From contig NC_037312.1 of NCBI RefSeq assembly GCF_000143535.2, positions 1,054,001 to 1,118,000 of the forward strand: 64,000 nt of DNA, written 5' to 3'. Shown here piece by piece: positions 24,012-35,686 of the stretch. The DNA comes from Botrytis cinerea B05.10 (lineage: Eukaryota; Ascomycota; Leotiomycetes; Helotiales; Sclerotiniaceae). The notes beneath the pieces are model-generated. The model saw nothing but the letters and a program-made list of their open reading frames with translations, was not told where the DNA came from and searched no databases. Both the position numbers and the translations under genes were made by a program. Every line of letters begins with the position of its first letter. Within the stretch, counting starts at the first letter, position 1.

Positions 24012-27000
24012 CTAGAATCCCATTCCATCTCCCAGACCATCACCTCCGAAGGCATCTAGTAAATCGCCACCATGACCACTTCCTCCCATCATCATTAAAT
24101 CGTCGCTACCAGCACCCATATCATCCATGTTTAGATTGGGTTGGTCAACTGGCCCAAGACCAGCATCTCCCATGACAGCATCTCCCATAACCTCATTCAA
24201 AGCGCCCAAGTCGTTGTCATCTGGTAATAATTGTTGTTGTATGACTGCCTGCGCTTCAACTCTTCTGTACAATCTAATGACAGTTTCCGCGTGAAAGGTA
24301 TCAGTTTTGTGGACTTTCGGCATGTTTTCTGCTTCTGCCTTTAACGCTTCTCTTAGAGTTAGTCGTCGTTGAAGTAATTGCGGTGTGTTACCACTCATAA
24401 TATCTACTCCAGAGCCTGAGTCAAAGCTTGCAGAATCTGGAGCGCATATTAATGAAGTGGCAATGTCCAGAACCACGCTTCCATTGCCAGCTTCGGTTTG
24501 TGTCTTCACTTCCTCAATAATGGTATTTAGCAATCGTTTTGCACCTAACATTTTCAATCCAGTAAGGACTTGTCGATGAGTATAAGATGCAGGCATAATT
24601 TGCATGCCAGGATTGCGGTCACATTGAAGACCCCATTGAACGAGAGTGACAACTGTGTGCTTTATGCTAGCAGCTAATCCACCCCCTGGCGTAGCTGTCC
24701 ACACTTCTAACTCGCTGTATTTACTAGCACCTTTCCGTTCCCAGCCTACATTCGACTCCAGTGCTTTCGAAATCGAATCGATGTCGTGACGGTGAGGCTC
24801 CGCGCGCTGGAGCCATCGAAGACTTTGTTCAAGATTTTGGGCTATGATCTTGAGGATCGCGTTGAGTAGGTGAGATGCTTCCATGTTATTTGATATGGAT
24901 GGAGGACTTTTAATTAAAGCTGACAGGATCTGAAGAACATAAGTCGCCTGAGGGCGTGCCTCCCACAGATGAGCCGAGAGCCATGTAATGCCCGGAATCA
25001 GCGAAGGAAGCAAGAACGGTTCAACCATAAATTCTAGGCCACCTTTCAAACCATCTTCCGAAAGATTCTCTGTGCTAAGTGCTAGCACAATATGGTGAAA
25101 GAGAGTGGGTACCAAGAGGTAGAACTCTTGTGGTGGGCAAGATGACATCAGCTCATCACCAAGCCCGCCACCTTCTGGCTCAAACAGCCCTCTGATCCAT
25201 CCGTCTAAATGATTTTGATCTTGCTGAGATAATGGATCCAGTGCTCGACTAAGATGGCCCTGAACAAGTAGCTTTGCTACAAATGACTCTGCCGGGTTTT
25301 TGATGCCCAAATCAACAGTTGAAAGGTTGTAGCGATGCGCGAATGACACCACCAAGAGCAATATTGATCCAAACTCTTCATAAACAGGCTGATATTCTCC
25401 CTGGTCTTCATCATATCTCCAGTTATCAAGGAGCTCGCAGATTGGTTGCAAAAACAATGTAGGCTTGTTAAAGAGAAGCATTATATCCAAAGAAGATGGA
25501 TTACGTGCCAATTGACTACACAAAGTCTTCAGGGTCATTGTTTCCCTATTGCCGCACATGTGTTTTATAACCTATTTTAGATTAGTCATGGACATCAGGA
25601 GATAGCCGAGATACATACCTCTGCAATTGCCTGACTAACAGCGCCAGCATTTCCATCCATATTTTCCAACTCTGAAATCAACCCTTCGGCTCGCTCCGAG
25701 TCAGAAAGACATTGTTCAACGAGATCCTGCTTAGAATACCTTCCACCGGCAGGTAAACTTTGCATAGGTATATCGCCTAGCAGGGTTTCAATACTAGATT
25801 CCGGAATCAAGCCATGTAAACAGCAAGCGAAGCAGAAGTCCTGTCTAACGGAGTCTGAGAACATGTCATTATTAGTCGACTCTGCAAACAGAGTAGAAAG
25901 TGTTGGAAATGCATTAGTATCGACATGGCTCAAAGCTTCCGTGATGCAAAATTCTGATGTTAGAGGTGGGAAAAAAGATGTTGCGAGCGTTGAAACGAGC
26001 AAGGGAACTTTGTTGATCAGAAATGATCGTAGTATAGTTGTGGTTTGTGGTCCTTCATTTCGAAAGGTTGCATTAGCCAAGACATCAAACGATGCAAGTA
26101 TAAGATCTACTGTCGTTGATTGGACATCTCCCTTGCAATGATCAGTAAAGATTTTACAGGACGATTAGTCGGATTTACCTGATATCTATTGTGCAAATAG
26201 GCAAAAATTGCATTGTCATCGATGAGTGGCCTACCAACAAGCTAAAATCAGTCAGTTTACATCGGGGATACTCTTTATAAACATCATGGTACTTACGATA
26301 GAATTCAAATAAATATAGAGACCCGCTCGAGAGTTGACAGTTGGTAGATCAGCGACCACGATATTGTCAATGTTCATCCCAATTGTGGAATCCAAAATCT
26401 CGTTAATCTCAGCATTGGCGGCTCGCTCCTTTTTGTCAACGGGTAAAATCGTGATTAGAGTCTGTGTTCGAAATACGTCTAGTCGTTGTGCATTTTGTGG
26501 AGAGCTTTGGAGCAACAAAGGAACAAACCCAGCCATAGCCTTTCCGAGGTCAACACCGGTCCCTATTTGTTAAAGTAAGCATCTGGGCAGCACTGTTCAA
26601 ACACTAGGATGAAGCAGGAATACCTTTTGGGCAGCGACCATTTTGTATGGCCCCTAAAATCTTTGCGTTCCCAACCACTGCCACCATGAGAGTTCCCAAA
26701 GCCATACCCACCATCCCAATCTCCTCCACATGGGCTTCGATGTCCATCATCTCGTGCGCCCCTCTCCCCATACTAGCAGCGACCATATCCATCCATTGAA
26801 CACATATCACCAGCAAATCGACTGCTTCTTGAACATTCTTCGGCCTTGTGCCAGTGGAGACTGTTTTCGCAAGTCGGTACAGCATCATCTCTTCGGCAGA
26901 ATATGACATTTTCCATCTGCGATTCCCCTCCTTCACTCTCTTGATCTTATTCGCATCATTGGCTTCGCTATGCATGTGCCCATCCTGCCTATAACTCCAG

Positions 27001-27275
27001 AGCGAAGAATATCTCAACAAAACTCGAAGAATCCCGGCGCAATCGATACATCCTTCTGCTAGCAATATTTGTACATAACGCAATACTCGTGGATCGACAT
27101 TTACATCGTTGTGTTTGTCGGGACGTAGGAAGATCTCGCATATATATGGAGCTGGCAGTGGATTCTTCGAATATAATATACGAATGTAGTCTGTGAAAGG
27201 TTCGAAGTCAAGCCTCGAGGCAAGGCTATTGCTCAGTAATGTTTGCCAGTTTGCGATGGCAGCTTGTGCGGGCAT
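24012..27275 (-). CDS. nut1: Mediator complex subunit 5 (Nut1)
   Basis: Five exons: 27275-26624, 26562-26297, 26241-26179, 26131-25619, 25571-24012, giving 1,017 aa, the normal size for fungal Med5. It belongs to the tail module of Mediator, which links transcription factors to RNA polymerase II. The ATG at 27275 (MPAQAAIANWQTLLSNSLAS) is the first in frame; six upstream codons are non-ATG leader. Family-like blocks include LDFEPFTDYIRILYSKNPLP, YICEIFLRP, LRYVQILLAEG, and the SLPAGGRYSKQDLVEQCLSD segment. The C terminus is Gly/Asp/Met-rich (GGDLLDAFGGDGLGDGMGF), a mark of filamentous-fungal Med5. Exon 3 is 63 nt and encodes 21 residues. The protein is alpha-helical with no catalytic motif. 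Confidence 0.9.
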
Positions 27276-27953
27276 CTTTGAATCGTACAACAAAATTGAG
27301 ATCAGTAAATGTCCATTACACCTGTCGCATACACAACTCGAAATGCCTCGCTATCAGATTGACGTATAGTAAGAAAGGATAATGGTAAGAATACAAAATG
27401 TGGAATAATGATAACGTACGGACAGGGCGAGCGAGCGAGTGAGTGAGTGAGTGTGCATGCGTGGGAGTGAATCTAGAATTCAAGCTTAGATGTGAATGGA
27501 GCGAGCTCCCACCGATAATGCACCTAGTTGTGGGGGCCAATCAACGGAGAGGTGCTGCGTCAGCCTTGTCTTAGCGTCCACAGCCCTGGCACGGCTGAAG
27601 CATTTCCCCCATGACATGGCCTATGATTTGTTTTTACGCCCAAAATTGCCATGCCTGCAGGTGGGCAGACGCAATGGGCTTTTGAAAATACGATAAGCTG
27701 CACATCCCAACTCTAATAGAAACAAAATGCTGTCCAGACATGTGGATGTTATTTTAATGTACAAAACGCGAGAAAAGAACCCGCAACTAATAACCCTGAT
27801 ACCAAAATGTCACAAACCTCATGTCACGACCTGATTCCTGGATATCTATAACTCCTATTGCCAGCGTGATCTCATGTAAATTCACTGCCTCAATGCTCCT
27901 ACCAAAACAGGCCCCAAAGACCCTGATTGAAAACCCTATCTGTACTGCAACTC
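27276..27953. other. Intergenic, med5 promoter side
   Basis: About 680 bp upstream of med5 and downstream of the Ilp-group gene (both minus strand). It contains a GAGC/GAGT tandem repeat at 27427-27452. No gene seen. Confidence 0.5.
27427..27452 (+). repeat. GAGC/GAGT tetranucleotide repeat
   Basis: About six units of GAGC turning into GAGT, about 150 bp upstream of the med5 start codon on the opposite strand, so it reads CTCA/GCTC in the direction of med5 transcription and may be part of its pyrimidine-rich promoter or leader. Confidence 0.8.
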
Positions 27954-28721
27954 TCAGTTGGCGAAGTCACTCTCCTTCTTGATCCGCGGTGAATTATAGT
28001 GCGGCGTGCGTGAACGTGAAGGAGGCATCAAACTTTGCGGTGTTCTGGGACCGATCACCCAATCCTGCATGGCCATCCAACCACTCCAAGCTTCATCCGC
28101 AGAGGAAAGTTCCGCCTCTTCAATTTTCGGCAGAGGAATCATGTAAGGCGTTGATTGTTCTGCAGCCAGCGAATCGTCGTAGTACTTCTTTACGTCGAGC
28201 CATTCCTTACTTTTGGACGCAAAAAGGTAATTGCGTCGCTCCAGTTCATGTATGGTCCCTATCCCCTGAACCCAATTTGATCCGAACCAAGTTCCCATGA
28301 TGCGAGGGTCGTCGTGACCCGTGACTATCAGTCTTCTTATGTACGGGATCAAGGACACCGATTGCGGATAACCTGGGGGAGGGTGGACTTCTTCCTCTTG
28401 TTGGCGATCGGAAAGATTCTTCAAAGACCATGCGGCCGAGGCTCGATGGACCGGGTAGGGCTGCTTTTGATAAGGCAGCTGAATGTTTATGAATGCTGCC
28501 ACGGCCTGAACATAAAAATCGTGTTGGGCTTGGTCGAGAAAGTAGTGATGGCACTGTAGGTAGTGTCGGTACCATGTAACGGTGTCAAAACCTGCTTCTT
28601 GTTCTTGGCCTCTGTTTCCGTTTCCGCCGGAAGGATTGCCGTAACTCGCGGGTCCTTGCTGGTATTGTTGCTGAGCATGGAGGTTTGGGTTGGACGGCCC
28701 AGCTTGGGAATGATACGCCAT
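27954..28721 (-). CDS. Conserved fungal protein ('Ilp is an apoptosis inhibitor' group)
   Basis: Single exon, 255 aa, starting at the ATG at 28721 (MAYHSQAGPSNPNLHAQQQY). The first 45 residues are Gln/Gly/Asn-rich and look disordered. Residues 48-95 (TWYRHYLQCHHYFLDQAQHD, FYVQAVAAFINIQLPYQ) and later SVSLIPYIRRLIVTGHDD, ELERRNYLFASKSKEW, and EAWSGWMAMQDWVIGPRTPQ match my memory of a filamentous-fungal family often labelled 'Ilp is an apoptosis inhibitor'. That name rests on automated transfer and no biochemical role is visible here. No catalytic motif, signal peptide or membrane segment. The C-terminal 30 residues are Ser/Pro/Arg-rich. Confidence 0.75.
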   Translation of the reverse strand: MAYHSQAGPSNPNLHAQQQYQQGPASYGNPSGGNGNRGQEQEAGFDTVTWYRHYLQCHHYFLDQAQHDFYVQAVAAFINIQLPYQKQPYPVHRASAAWSLKNLSDRQQEEEVHPPPGYPQSVSLIPYIRRLIVTGHDDPRIMGTWFGSNWVQGIGTIHELERRNYLFASKSKEWLDVKKYYDDSLAAEQSTPYMIPLPKIEEAELSSADEAWSGWMAMQDWVIGPRTPQSLMPPSRSRTPHYNSPRIKKESDFAN

Positions 28722-29376
28722 CGCCGTTCTGTTATGAGACGATGTGCATTAGTAAAGGTGCAAAGAGTATCGAATGAATGCTGTGTGTACCAAAGGGCCA
28801 AGACGCGGATCATATAAACAATACAGAACTCGTTGTGGTGACAGATTTCCGTTATCAAGAAAATCAAAGCACACGATTACGGCGCGACGAGGTCAACAAA
28901 GTTCCGAATCGGCAGCATATACCACACGCTCACTGAGCCGAGTCGTATTATCTTGCGGATGTGAAATAGAGGTTGATGCTAAATCAAACAGGTCGGCATG
29001 CTATAAGACGGTGTCGAGAAGGGCATAATATCTCAGAAAGACTATTCCGATAGGAGCGTACAGGAGAGTACTTATACTTTTCATGGCGGAGCGAGAGAAT
29101 AATAAGATGAAGGAGAGACGGTCGAGAAAGTAGAGACTGCGAGTACAATGCATGGTTGCATCTAGACGTAATAAGTGGAGGTGTCGAAAAAAGAGCAAAG
29201 CTGTTTTGGTTAATTGAAACTTGGACATGATGGCTAACTTCGCTGTTAAAAAGGAATAAAATTAAAATTGCATCCAATGAGAATATAGCTCGATATAGCT
29301 GCCATGATAAATACCAGTAGGGCGAGAGGGCATGGGGCGAATGAGAAGTGAGGATTTAGGATTGAGGTTTTATTAG

Positions 29377-29416
29377 GATTTAAGATTTAAGATTCCCGAT
29401 TTAAGATTTAAGATTT
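29377..29416 (+). repeat. Direct repeat of an 18-mer built from gatttaa units
   Basis: gatttaagatttaagatt occurs at 29377-29394 and again at 29398-29415, separated by ccc; related gattta/gattgga pieces extend on both sides (about 29355-29435). Low-complexity satellite-like growth in intergenic DNA. Confidence 0.85.
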
Positions 29417-32116
29417 ACGATTGGAGATTTAAAATGCGAGAGTGTCTACGATTACCTACGATTCCTCACAGCACGAGTAAATGAAAGGACCTTGCGAAAT
29501 GGATCGTCCACCGAAAGGAGGCTCGCAGCTTGATAGGTAGCCTTACAGGATCATAATTGTTTCTTTGGGTGGTTTCTCCTCCATTGCATGATTCAGGCAC
29601 TCGAAGGATTCAGGGTCTTTCTGCGATCAGGGTGTCTCGGTCCCGTCGACTTCAATTGAGACACTATCTAACACTATGCGCACTTCTTCTCTATTTTGGG
29701 CGCGTTGGGTGCGCTGGGTGCGCTGATTGGACTGGCTGGAAATGGGCGGAAATTTCGAAGTGTGGCCTGCTCTGGTAGATTCTACACGCTCTCTCGATAC
29801 AGCACTTGGCGTGGCCGATCGTCGACCACGCCGTCGATAAACCGGTCGACGAGCTCTAGGGACGTAGGTCTCGAGGCTGTCTTACCTATTCTATCTAGCA
29901 CGCCCAGCGGGGGGGCAGGTCAGTCGTGCTATTCGTATTCGTATGTGGCTACGCCTGAGACCTTTCTTTTGTATTTCTTTTGGGGGAGTTTGAGCACCAG
30001 AAACTTGGCTCTCATTGGCCCGATGCCACGCTGAGCTCCCCCAACTGTATTTGTTCTGTAACACCAATTCTCCTTTGCTGTGCCCCAAGTATATATGGTC
30101 TCGTCTATGTGTATGTGTCTGCGAGTGTGTCGATTGTGGGATCGCACAATAAGTGCGCATCTGCCCCCGGACACTCAATACTTGGAGTGATACCGCGGCC
30201 TCCTCCAGATCCCGAATGGACAAAGACGAGGGAGGGGTCCTTGGCCAGCCCGGGTACCTAGGTAACTTGACAGTATCCACCCACTCCGTCGCAGTTTCCA
30301 GGGACCTGACATACCTGCAACTGACCGGGCACTCCTTGAACAGTGCACGTCTGCTGCTGCACATTGGACATCCGACGGCGCACGTGCTATCTATCTGATT
30401 GGCCGTCGAGCTAAGTCAGGGAGAGATCAAGGGGAGGCTGCAGACCTGCAACCCGCCAGCCTGCCTTCTTGGATGGATGTCGACGAGAAGAGTCTCGAGA
30501 CGAGTTTCCCGCCGCAAGCTTTCGCCCCTTTCCTCGTCTACGCTGGAGGGGCGTATGGATTGTGCAGCCCGACTAGGATAAACTATTTCAATTAAGGATC
30601 ACTCACCAGGCGCTTATTCGTCCTTTTGCCCTCTCTGGGCATTCATATTCGGAGTTTTTAGCCGGGTAGTGGCGGTAACCTTGCTCCAAGATCTTCAGGC
30701 CATCTCGTCTTCTCGCGCCCGACCAGACCCCCTTTTTCCCAAAGTGCCGGAAAATCTTCACTTGGGTTGCATCTCATCCATCGAGTGACTAGGTATGCGC
30801 TCGAAGTTTCTTGCTCTCTACAACCCCTACAATTACCCATCTTGGTGCTTCCGAAACTCATTTGGGCTACTATGCGTGTGACTCGAAGATTACAAAGACG
30901 CTGGGCTGGGTATTCGCATTTACCTTTCAGGTGTTCGCCCAATGATGTGAATGCTTGCGTCTGTCTATGTCCGCGGTATGCTCGATTTAGACCCAATGAT
31001 CGTTTCAATAGACTTGGAGACGGGCATGTGGATTCGAAAAAATAAAACTCTATTCTTACGCGCAGTGTGCATTTGATAAGCTACCTACATGAGCGGTGAG
31101 TTGAGCACATACATATGTCGTGCAGGTGCTTTTCACTTGCCACATAATTGCGAGGCTGGCATCGTCGGCATTTGGGGCGGCTGAGATCTGGAAAATCCTA
31201 TGGCTTCCTAGCTTTCGTGGCTTCCTCCATCCACTCAAAACGGTTGCCATGGGAAAGGGCTTCACTTCATGTGCGACGCAAGTGAAGCTCCACAATATTG
31301 TTCACCGTTTTCACAGGGCATTCACATCTATCATTTTCTGATCTATGAGAAAGATAAGGCCCCCAACAACTCAGCAATTGTGTGCACAATCGGATTTCCT
31401 ACTGTTCGGGCTACACCCGAATGAACTTTTGACACATGTATTTTCGGCTCGATCCGAATAATGTGCTACTATGTGGTCTGGTTCCGGTTCCAGAACTTCC
31501 TCCCTCCAAGGAAAAACCAAACTTGGTCTCCAGGAAACGAGTTCCAATGTCACGATGAACAATAGTCATTCGAATTGCACGAGTACAGATTGCGTTCTAC
31601 TCATTTTTCTATCACAAGAAACTGGGTTCCATCCAACCTATACCAGGGTGTCCAATGCTCCAGACAGTAGTGCAACAATCAAAAGCTTTGGAATATCCTC
31701 TCCCTTTGAAATGTCGAAATTATTCTGGATGGTGAAATAGTTTTCATTGTCAAAATGGTTCACAATATCAAATTTCTGGATTTGTTGGCGATGTCTTCCG
31801 AATTTCAAACCCAGGGTCTTACAATGGACTGTAGCCCGGGCTATCGGAAACACAGGCTTCAATGACACTTGAATTCATAGTGAAAGATTGTGTGTTGCAA
31901 ACTTTGAATGATCGAAGATCTCAACCCATCTCGAGAAGCCCAAATTAATAGTCCGACTCGGGATTTGTGGCCGTTCGAGAGTATCGTTGTGTGGTTGTAT
32001 GGCTATCGATCGCAGATCAAGCAGCCCACCGATTGTCATTTGTGCATTCTTGGAGAGATCTGACAGAATTCCATCATTGCACTACATGGGAAATTATGCT
32101 TAATCGGACAGCGAGG

Positions 32117-32860
32117 TCATTGTTTCATTATTTTGACAAATTCTACGAAATTTGCATCAATCAACACAGTGGAAAATTTTACTCCACTGATTCTTTGCTG
32201 GCTGGGTCTCACTTTTCTTTTTCGTTTTTGCGCCTCAGCCTTAAGCATACGCGTCATTAAGATGATAGCGATCGACCTAATTACAGCACATGGGCGGTCA
32301 AAAGGAGGAATATTCATTTGTCTGACAAGAGCACACGGTTGCACGTCGTACGTCTCTTCAGAATTAATCCGTCCTATTCCAGTGTTTTGGTATTCGGTTG
32401 CACCAGATTTGGTTGCCAGCCACTCTTGCCACGAGATCTGTGGACCTGTACAAATAAGCAATTCTGTCTATCTGGTAATCTATCGGTTTCATGTCTCATG
32501 TTTTCTAAAAGGCGAGAAGTCGCACATATGATCGCGTCGATCTTCGGGGAATTTAGCCCCAACTCTACATCGAAATTATTGCCCTTCATAACAATGAACT
32601 GAGATGAACTCATCATCCCGTGATTTATGCCCAAGTGGCATGATAATTGAGGGTCCCGTTGTAAAGCTTCCAAATCCTCTCTAAAAACTAAAGCTCTAGA
32701 AGCAAATAGAAAGCAATCAGGATCATCGCGGGACTTGCGCCTTCCGGCATCGGGTCGCCTAATTGCTTGCTGTGATCAAATTTCATGAGTGCTTTTTCTA
32801 TCGGATCTGGCTACCATCGCCGAACGGCTCGTTTCCCAGATGGCATCGTGCAGGCATCAT
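32117..32860 (-). pseudogene. Possible gene remnant, unrecognised
   Basis: Two adjacent minus-strand frames read like protein. The upstream frame (to about 32374) includes DDPDCFLFASRALVFREDLE, LSCHLGINHGMMSSSQFIVM and PKIDAIICATSRLLENM. The downstream frame (to 32117) includes LICTGPQISWQEWLATKSG and VRQMNIPPFDRPCAVIRSIA. They meet near 32450-32465 with a shift of one base and no good intron between them. No start codon or upstream exon could be fixed. I do not recognise a family. It may be a decayed gene, a gene with a splice I cannot resolve, or chance. The opposite strand also carries a 132-codon ORF, so the evidence is limited. Confidence 0.3.
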
Positions 32861-35026
32861 ATAATCCTTTCGTCTATCTCATAATACCTCCGCACTAGCA
32901 CCAGCTTTCTCCGCTTCTATAGACCCAATGTACCGTCAGTGCGGTAATTCCGACCATTGCATCGGAACCTTCTCTATGACTAATGATTTTTTTTTCAATT
33001 ACATTCTTTTTGATTTAATCCCTTGCGCTCAATAATTAACAAAAGTAGATATCTACTAGTGTGCGTATGGATTGGTTGAGAATTGTGAAAAGCGAGCTTG
33101 GCGATGTTCCTCGAAATATTCGTGGGCGCTTTGGAGCTTGACATCAAAATTTCAGATCTTAACGTTAATCAATTGGACGTGTCAGATATGTTTATTGCAC
33201 ATGTTTGGAGATTAGCACGTGTCATGTTAGTTCCTGCATCCACTCGTGATCATATCTACAGAGTTACCCTGGTATCCGTTAACATATGATCCACGACAAC
33301 TCAAGCCTCTAGGCTATCCAACCTTGTGTCTGAAGAATGATGAGCATGTTGTGTTAGGCGATCGGTCGATACTTTAAAGATGCTCATAATGATAAAGATT
33401 TGTTTCCGATGAGAAAACAGTGCAAGCACCAATTCGGAGACTGCAGGTCATGACGTAATCTAGAGTGGAGCGTTGGATGACCTCGAGCAGCTGATAACCT
33501 GAATGAGAAAATCAGATCCGTACGCGCTCGATGCTTTGGTAGTTCATTTTATCTCATTTTGTTGTATCAGATCGGCTGGGTATGCTAGAGAGAATGTTGT
33601 AGGTACCATATGATAAGAATGGACGATGCAGATGGGCATAGATCTCCAGGTTCGAAATTCAAATCTCCTGCTTTCGAACTTTCGGAAAGGTAGAAGTGGA
33701 AGCAAACTAATGGGGCGGTTGAAAATAAAAGCTCTTGTTCTGTCATATGAAGGCGGGGATCGTGAATATATACTTTGAATTCTAGAGAGCTCTCAATAAA
33801 AAACTCCCTTATTAACAAATTTTCTTCAAGCACCGAGGGTTTGCTGTACTAGATGATCTACCAAGTGATAATTCGACGAGCGGAATCTGGATTAAGAGTC
33901 TAGACACGAGCTTTCAATATGTTAAAATGACTCAGCGCTTCATACTAGCTTGTATTTAAATTATCTATTTTGATCAAGGAATGATAGTTCATGATCTTGC
34001 GACTGAAGTCTCGACTATGGAAGTCCTGCTGTGATTAAAAACAGATGTATACATATTGCGTAGCTCTGTATAGCACAGTGTTGAATTTCATTTATATCTG
34101 GTGTTGGAAATCAATTGCTCTAGCGATTGTTAGTAAATAGCAAGTGTTGGTATTCTTCAATCTAATCTTAAAGACAAGCACGGTGCGTAGAGTTCCAACG
34201 ACGAGTACTGTGCTGTACTGGTTATATATTTCGCTAGTAATACAGCGATTTGAATCAGATACAGATGTAAATATAGATACAAGTATTATGTATATTTTCC
34301 TATAGTCATGAGTAGTGAATTACTTACTGACAAACTACCATGGAATTTCTCGAGGCTAATCTAATCGGCTATGTTAAATTGCCACATTTAGATTACTTAC
34401 ATCAAAGCCGAGAGTGAATCACTCCACTCCTAAAGAAAATTCAAAGATAATCTAGACAAAATACTCTGAATATACGATTACATGATAGAGAGTATCACTA
34501 TACCCATTTCATGCGGTCAATACGCCCAGTAAACCTACAGCAAGATGCTTCGTCGAAGCTAACGCATGGGTTCAAGATTCGAACAGTGAAAGATCTCCAA
34601 TTCCCTAAAATGAGTATTTATTCTGTAAATTAGCTGTATGTCAACGCCCGTATGTATCAACGGTACTATTCACATCTTCTGCCATTCTCAGAAATTACAG
34701 CCTTGTGTCTGCAGTAGTGTGAACTGTGATTTTCTTGCCGTATCGCTAGAATTTGTAGTTATAAGTTTTCTGAATATCCTCTGCTCTGTCTCTCTTTTTT
34801 TATTGCAATACTGGATCTTAAGTCTGATCACCATTTTCTCTCACACATAAACACACACACACGTCCACGCAAAGATTTACAGTCTCTTGCAAATATTATA
34901 CATTTATCGCGGCATCCAAATCTGAATCTTTTCCATCCGTCGCAACAAAATCCTTCTCGTCTCCAAGGTTAATCTACACAAAACCCATATCTCAACGCAA
35001 GAAAATTCGAACCCCGTCAAGCCAAA

Positions 35027-35236
35027 ATGTGCACAGAATACATCACCACGTATAAATGCCACCATCACGAAGTTACAAGTCGCCATTTGTGTCGCAAGGT
35101 GCGCAGTGGTGAGTGTGCGAGCACGGAGAGTATTTATAGGAAGGTGAAGGGGATTTGTGGGGGGTGTAGGGAGAAGATGGAGGGGGAGAATGGGAGGGAT
35201 GGGAGGGATGGGAAGGATGAGAGAAATGATAGATAG
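35027..35236 (+). CDS. Small Cys/His-rich hypothetical protein, 69 aa
   Basis: Single exon. The start MCTEYITTYKCHHHEVTSRH has good context (CAAAATG) after a CA/CT-rich leader. The first 50 residues hold seven Cys and five His or so, with Cys-His-His-His, Arg-His-Leu-Cys and a Cys-Gly-Gly-Cys pair (GICGGCREKM), which suggests metal binding. The tail GRDGRDGKDERNDR comes from a purine-rich tandem repeat in the DNA (gggagggat units). No signal peptide or membrane segment. Similar short 'MCTEY...' proteins are, from memory, common and uncharacterised in Pezizomycotina. Function unknown. Confidence 0.6.
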   Translation: MCTEYITTYKCHHHEVTSRHLCRKVRSGECASTESIYRKVKGICGGCREKMEGENGRDGRDGKDERNDR

Positions 35237-35413
35237 GGTGGAAGAAGTCAGAGAGGAGGATTGTTGGGGAGTTTAGGCTCTTCGAGGGGCGGAGGGTGGC
35301 GGGGTAATCTGTGGGTGTCATAGGAGGACTTTGTACCAAGAAACTAGGTTAGCTTAGGTTCAAGGGCATATCAATACTTCGAGGTAACTGCTTCGCAGAC
35401 CAGAGGACATGAG

Positions 35414-35455
35414 CTATCTATCTATTTATCTATCTATCTATCCATCTCTAATCCA
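35414..35455 (+). repeat. (CTAT)n microsatellite
   Basis: About ten imperfect ctat units, followed nearby by gatagata of opposite sense (35460-35468). Likely polymorphic. Confidence 0.9.
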
Positions 35456-35660
35456 GACTAGATAGATAAAGTATGGATAGGGCATACATAAACCTATTTA
35501 CCATGTACCAGTTATTTTCAGCAATCTGTAAGCTTGTTTCTGGAGCTGGACTTGGTTATTAATAATAATTTTCCTTTATTGAATATTTTTTTGTTGATTA
35601 CTTGTTTTTTTGTGTTGTTTTCTTGTTGTGTCTTATTTTTATTTTGTGTGGAGTGATGTG

Positions 35661-35686
35661 TGAGTGAGTGAGTGGGTGGGTGGGTG
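35661..35686 (+). repeat. (TGAG)n(TGGG)n microsatellite
   Basis: About three TGAG units run into three TGGG units. Low-complexity intergenic repeat. Confidence 0.85.

Larger units (their letters stand above)
28722..35026. other. 6.3-kb gene-poor region
   Basis: It lies between two divergently transcribed genes. No intact gene is supported. It contains an 18-mer direct repeat (29377-29416), a GC-richer stretch (about 29550-31050) and coding-like minus-strand frames at 32117-32860 that I list separately as a possible gene remnant. The last 200 bp are CA/CT-rich and look like the leader of the small gene at 35027. Confidence 0.45.

Noticed and set aside
34555..34580. GGTTCAAGATTCGAAC-like tRNA T-arm text
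   Set aside because: No matching A box, acceptor stem or anticodon arm could be built around it; no tRNA was found in the window.
28722..35026. Transposon or retroelement in the gene-poor block
   Set aside because: No terminal repeats, reverse transcriptase, integrase or transposase motifs were seen on either strand.
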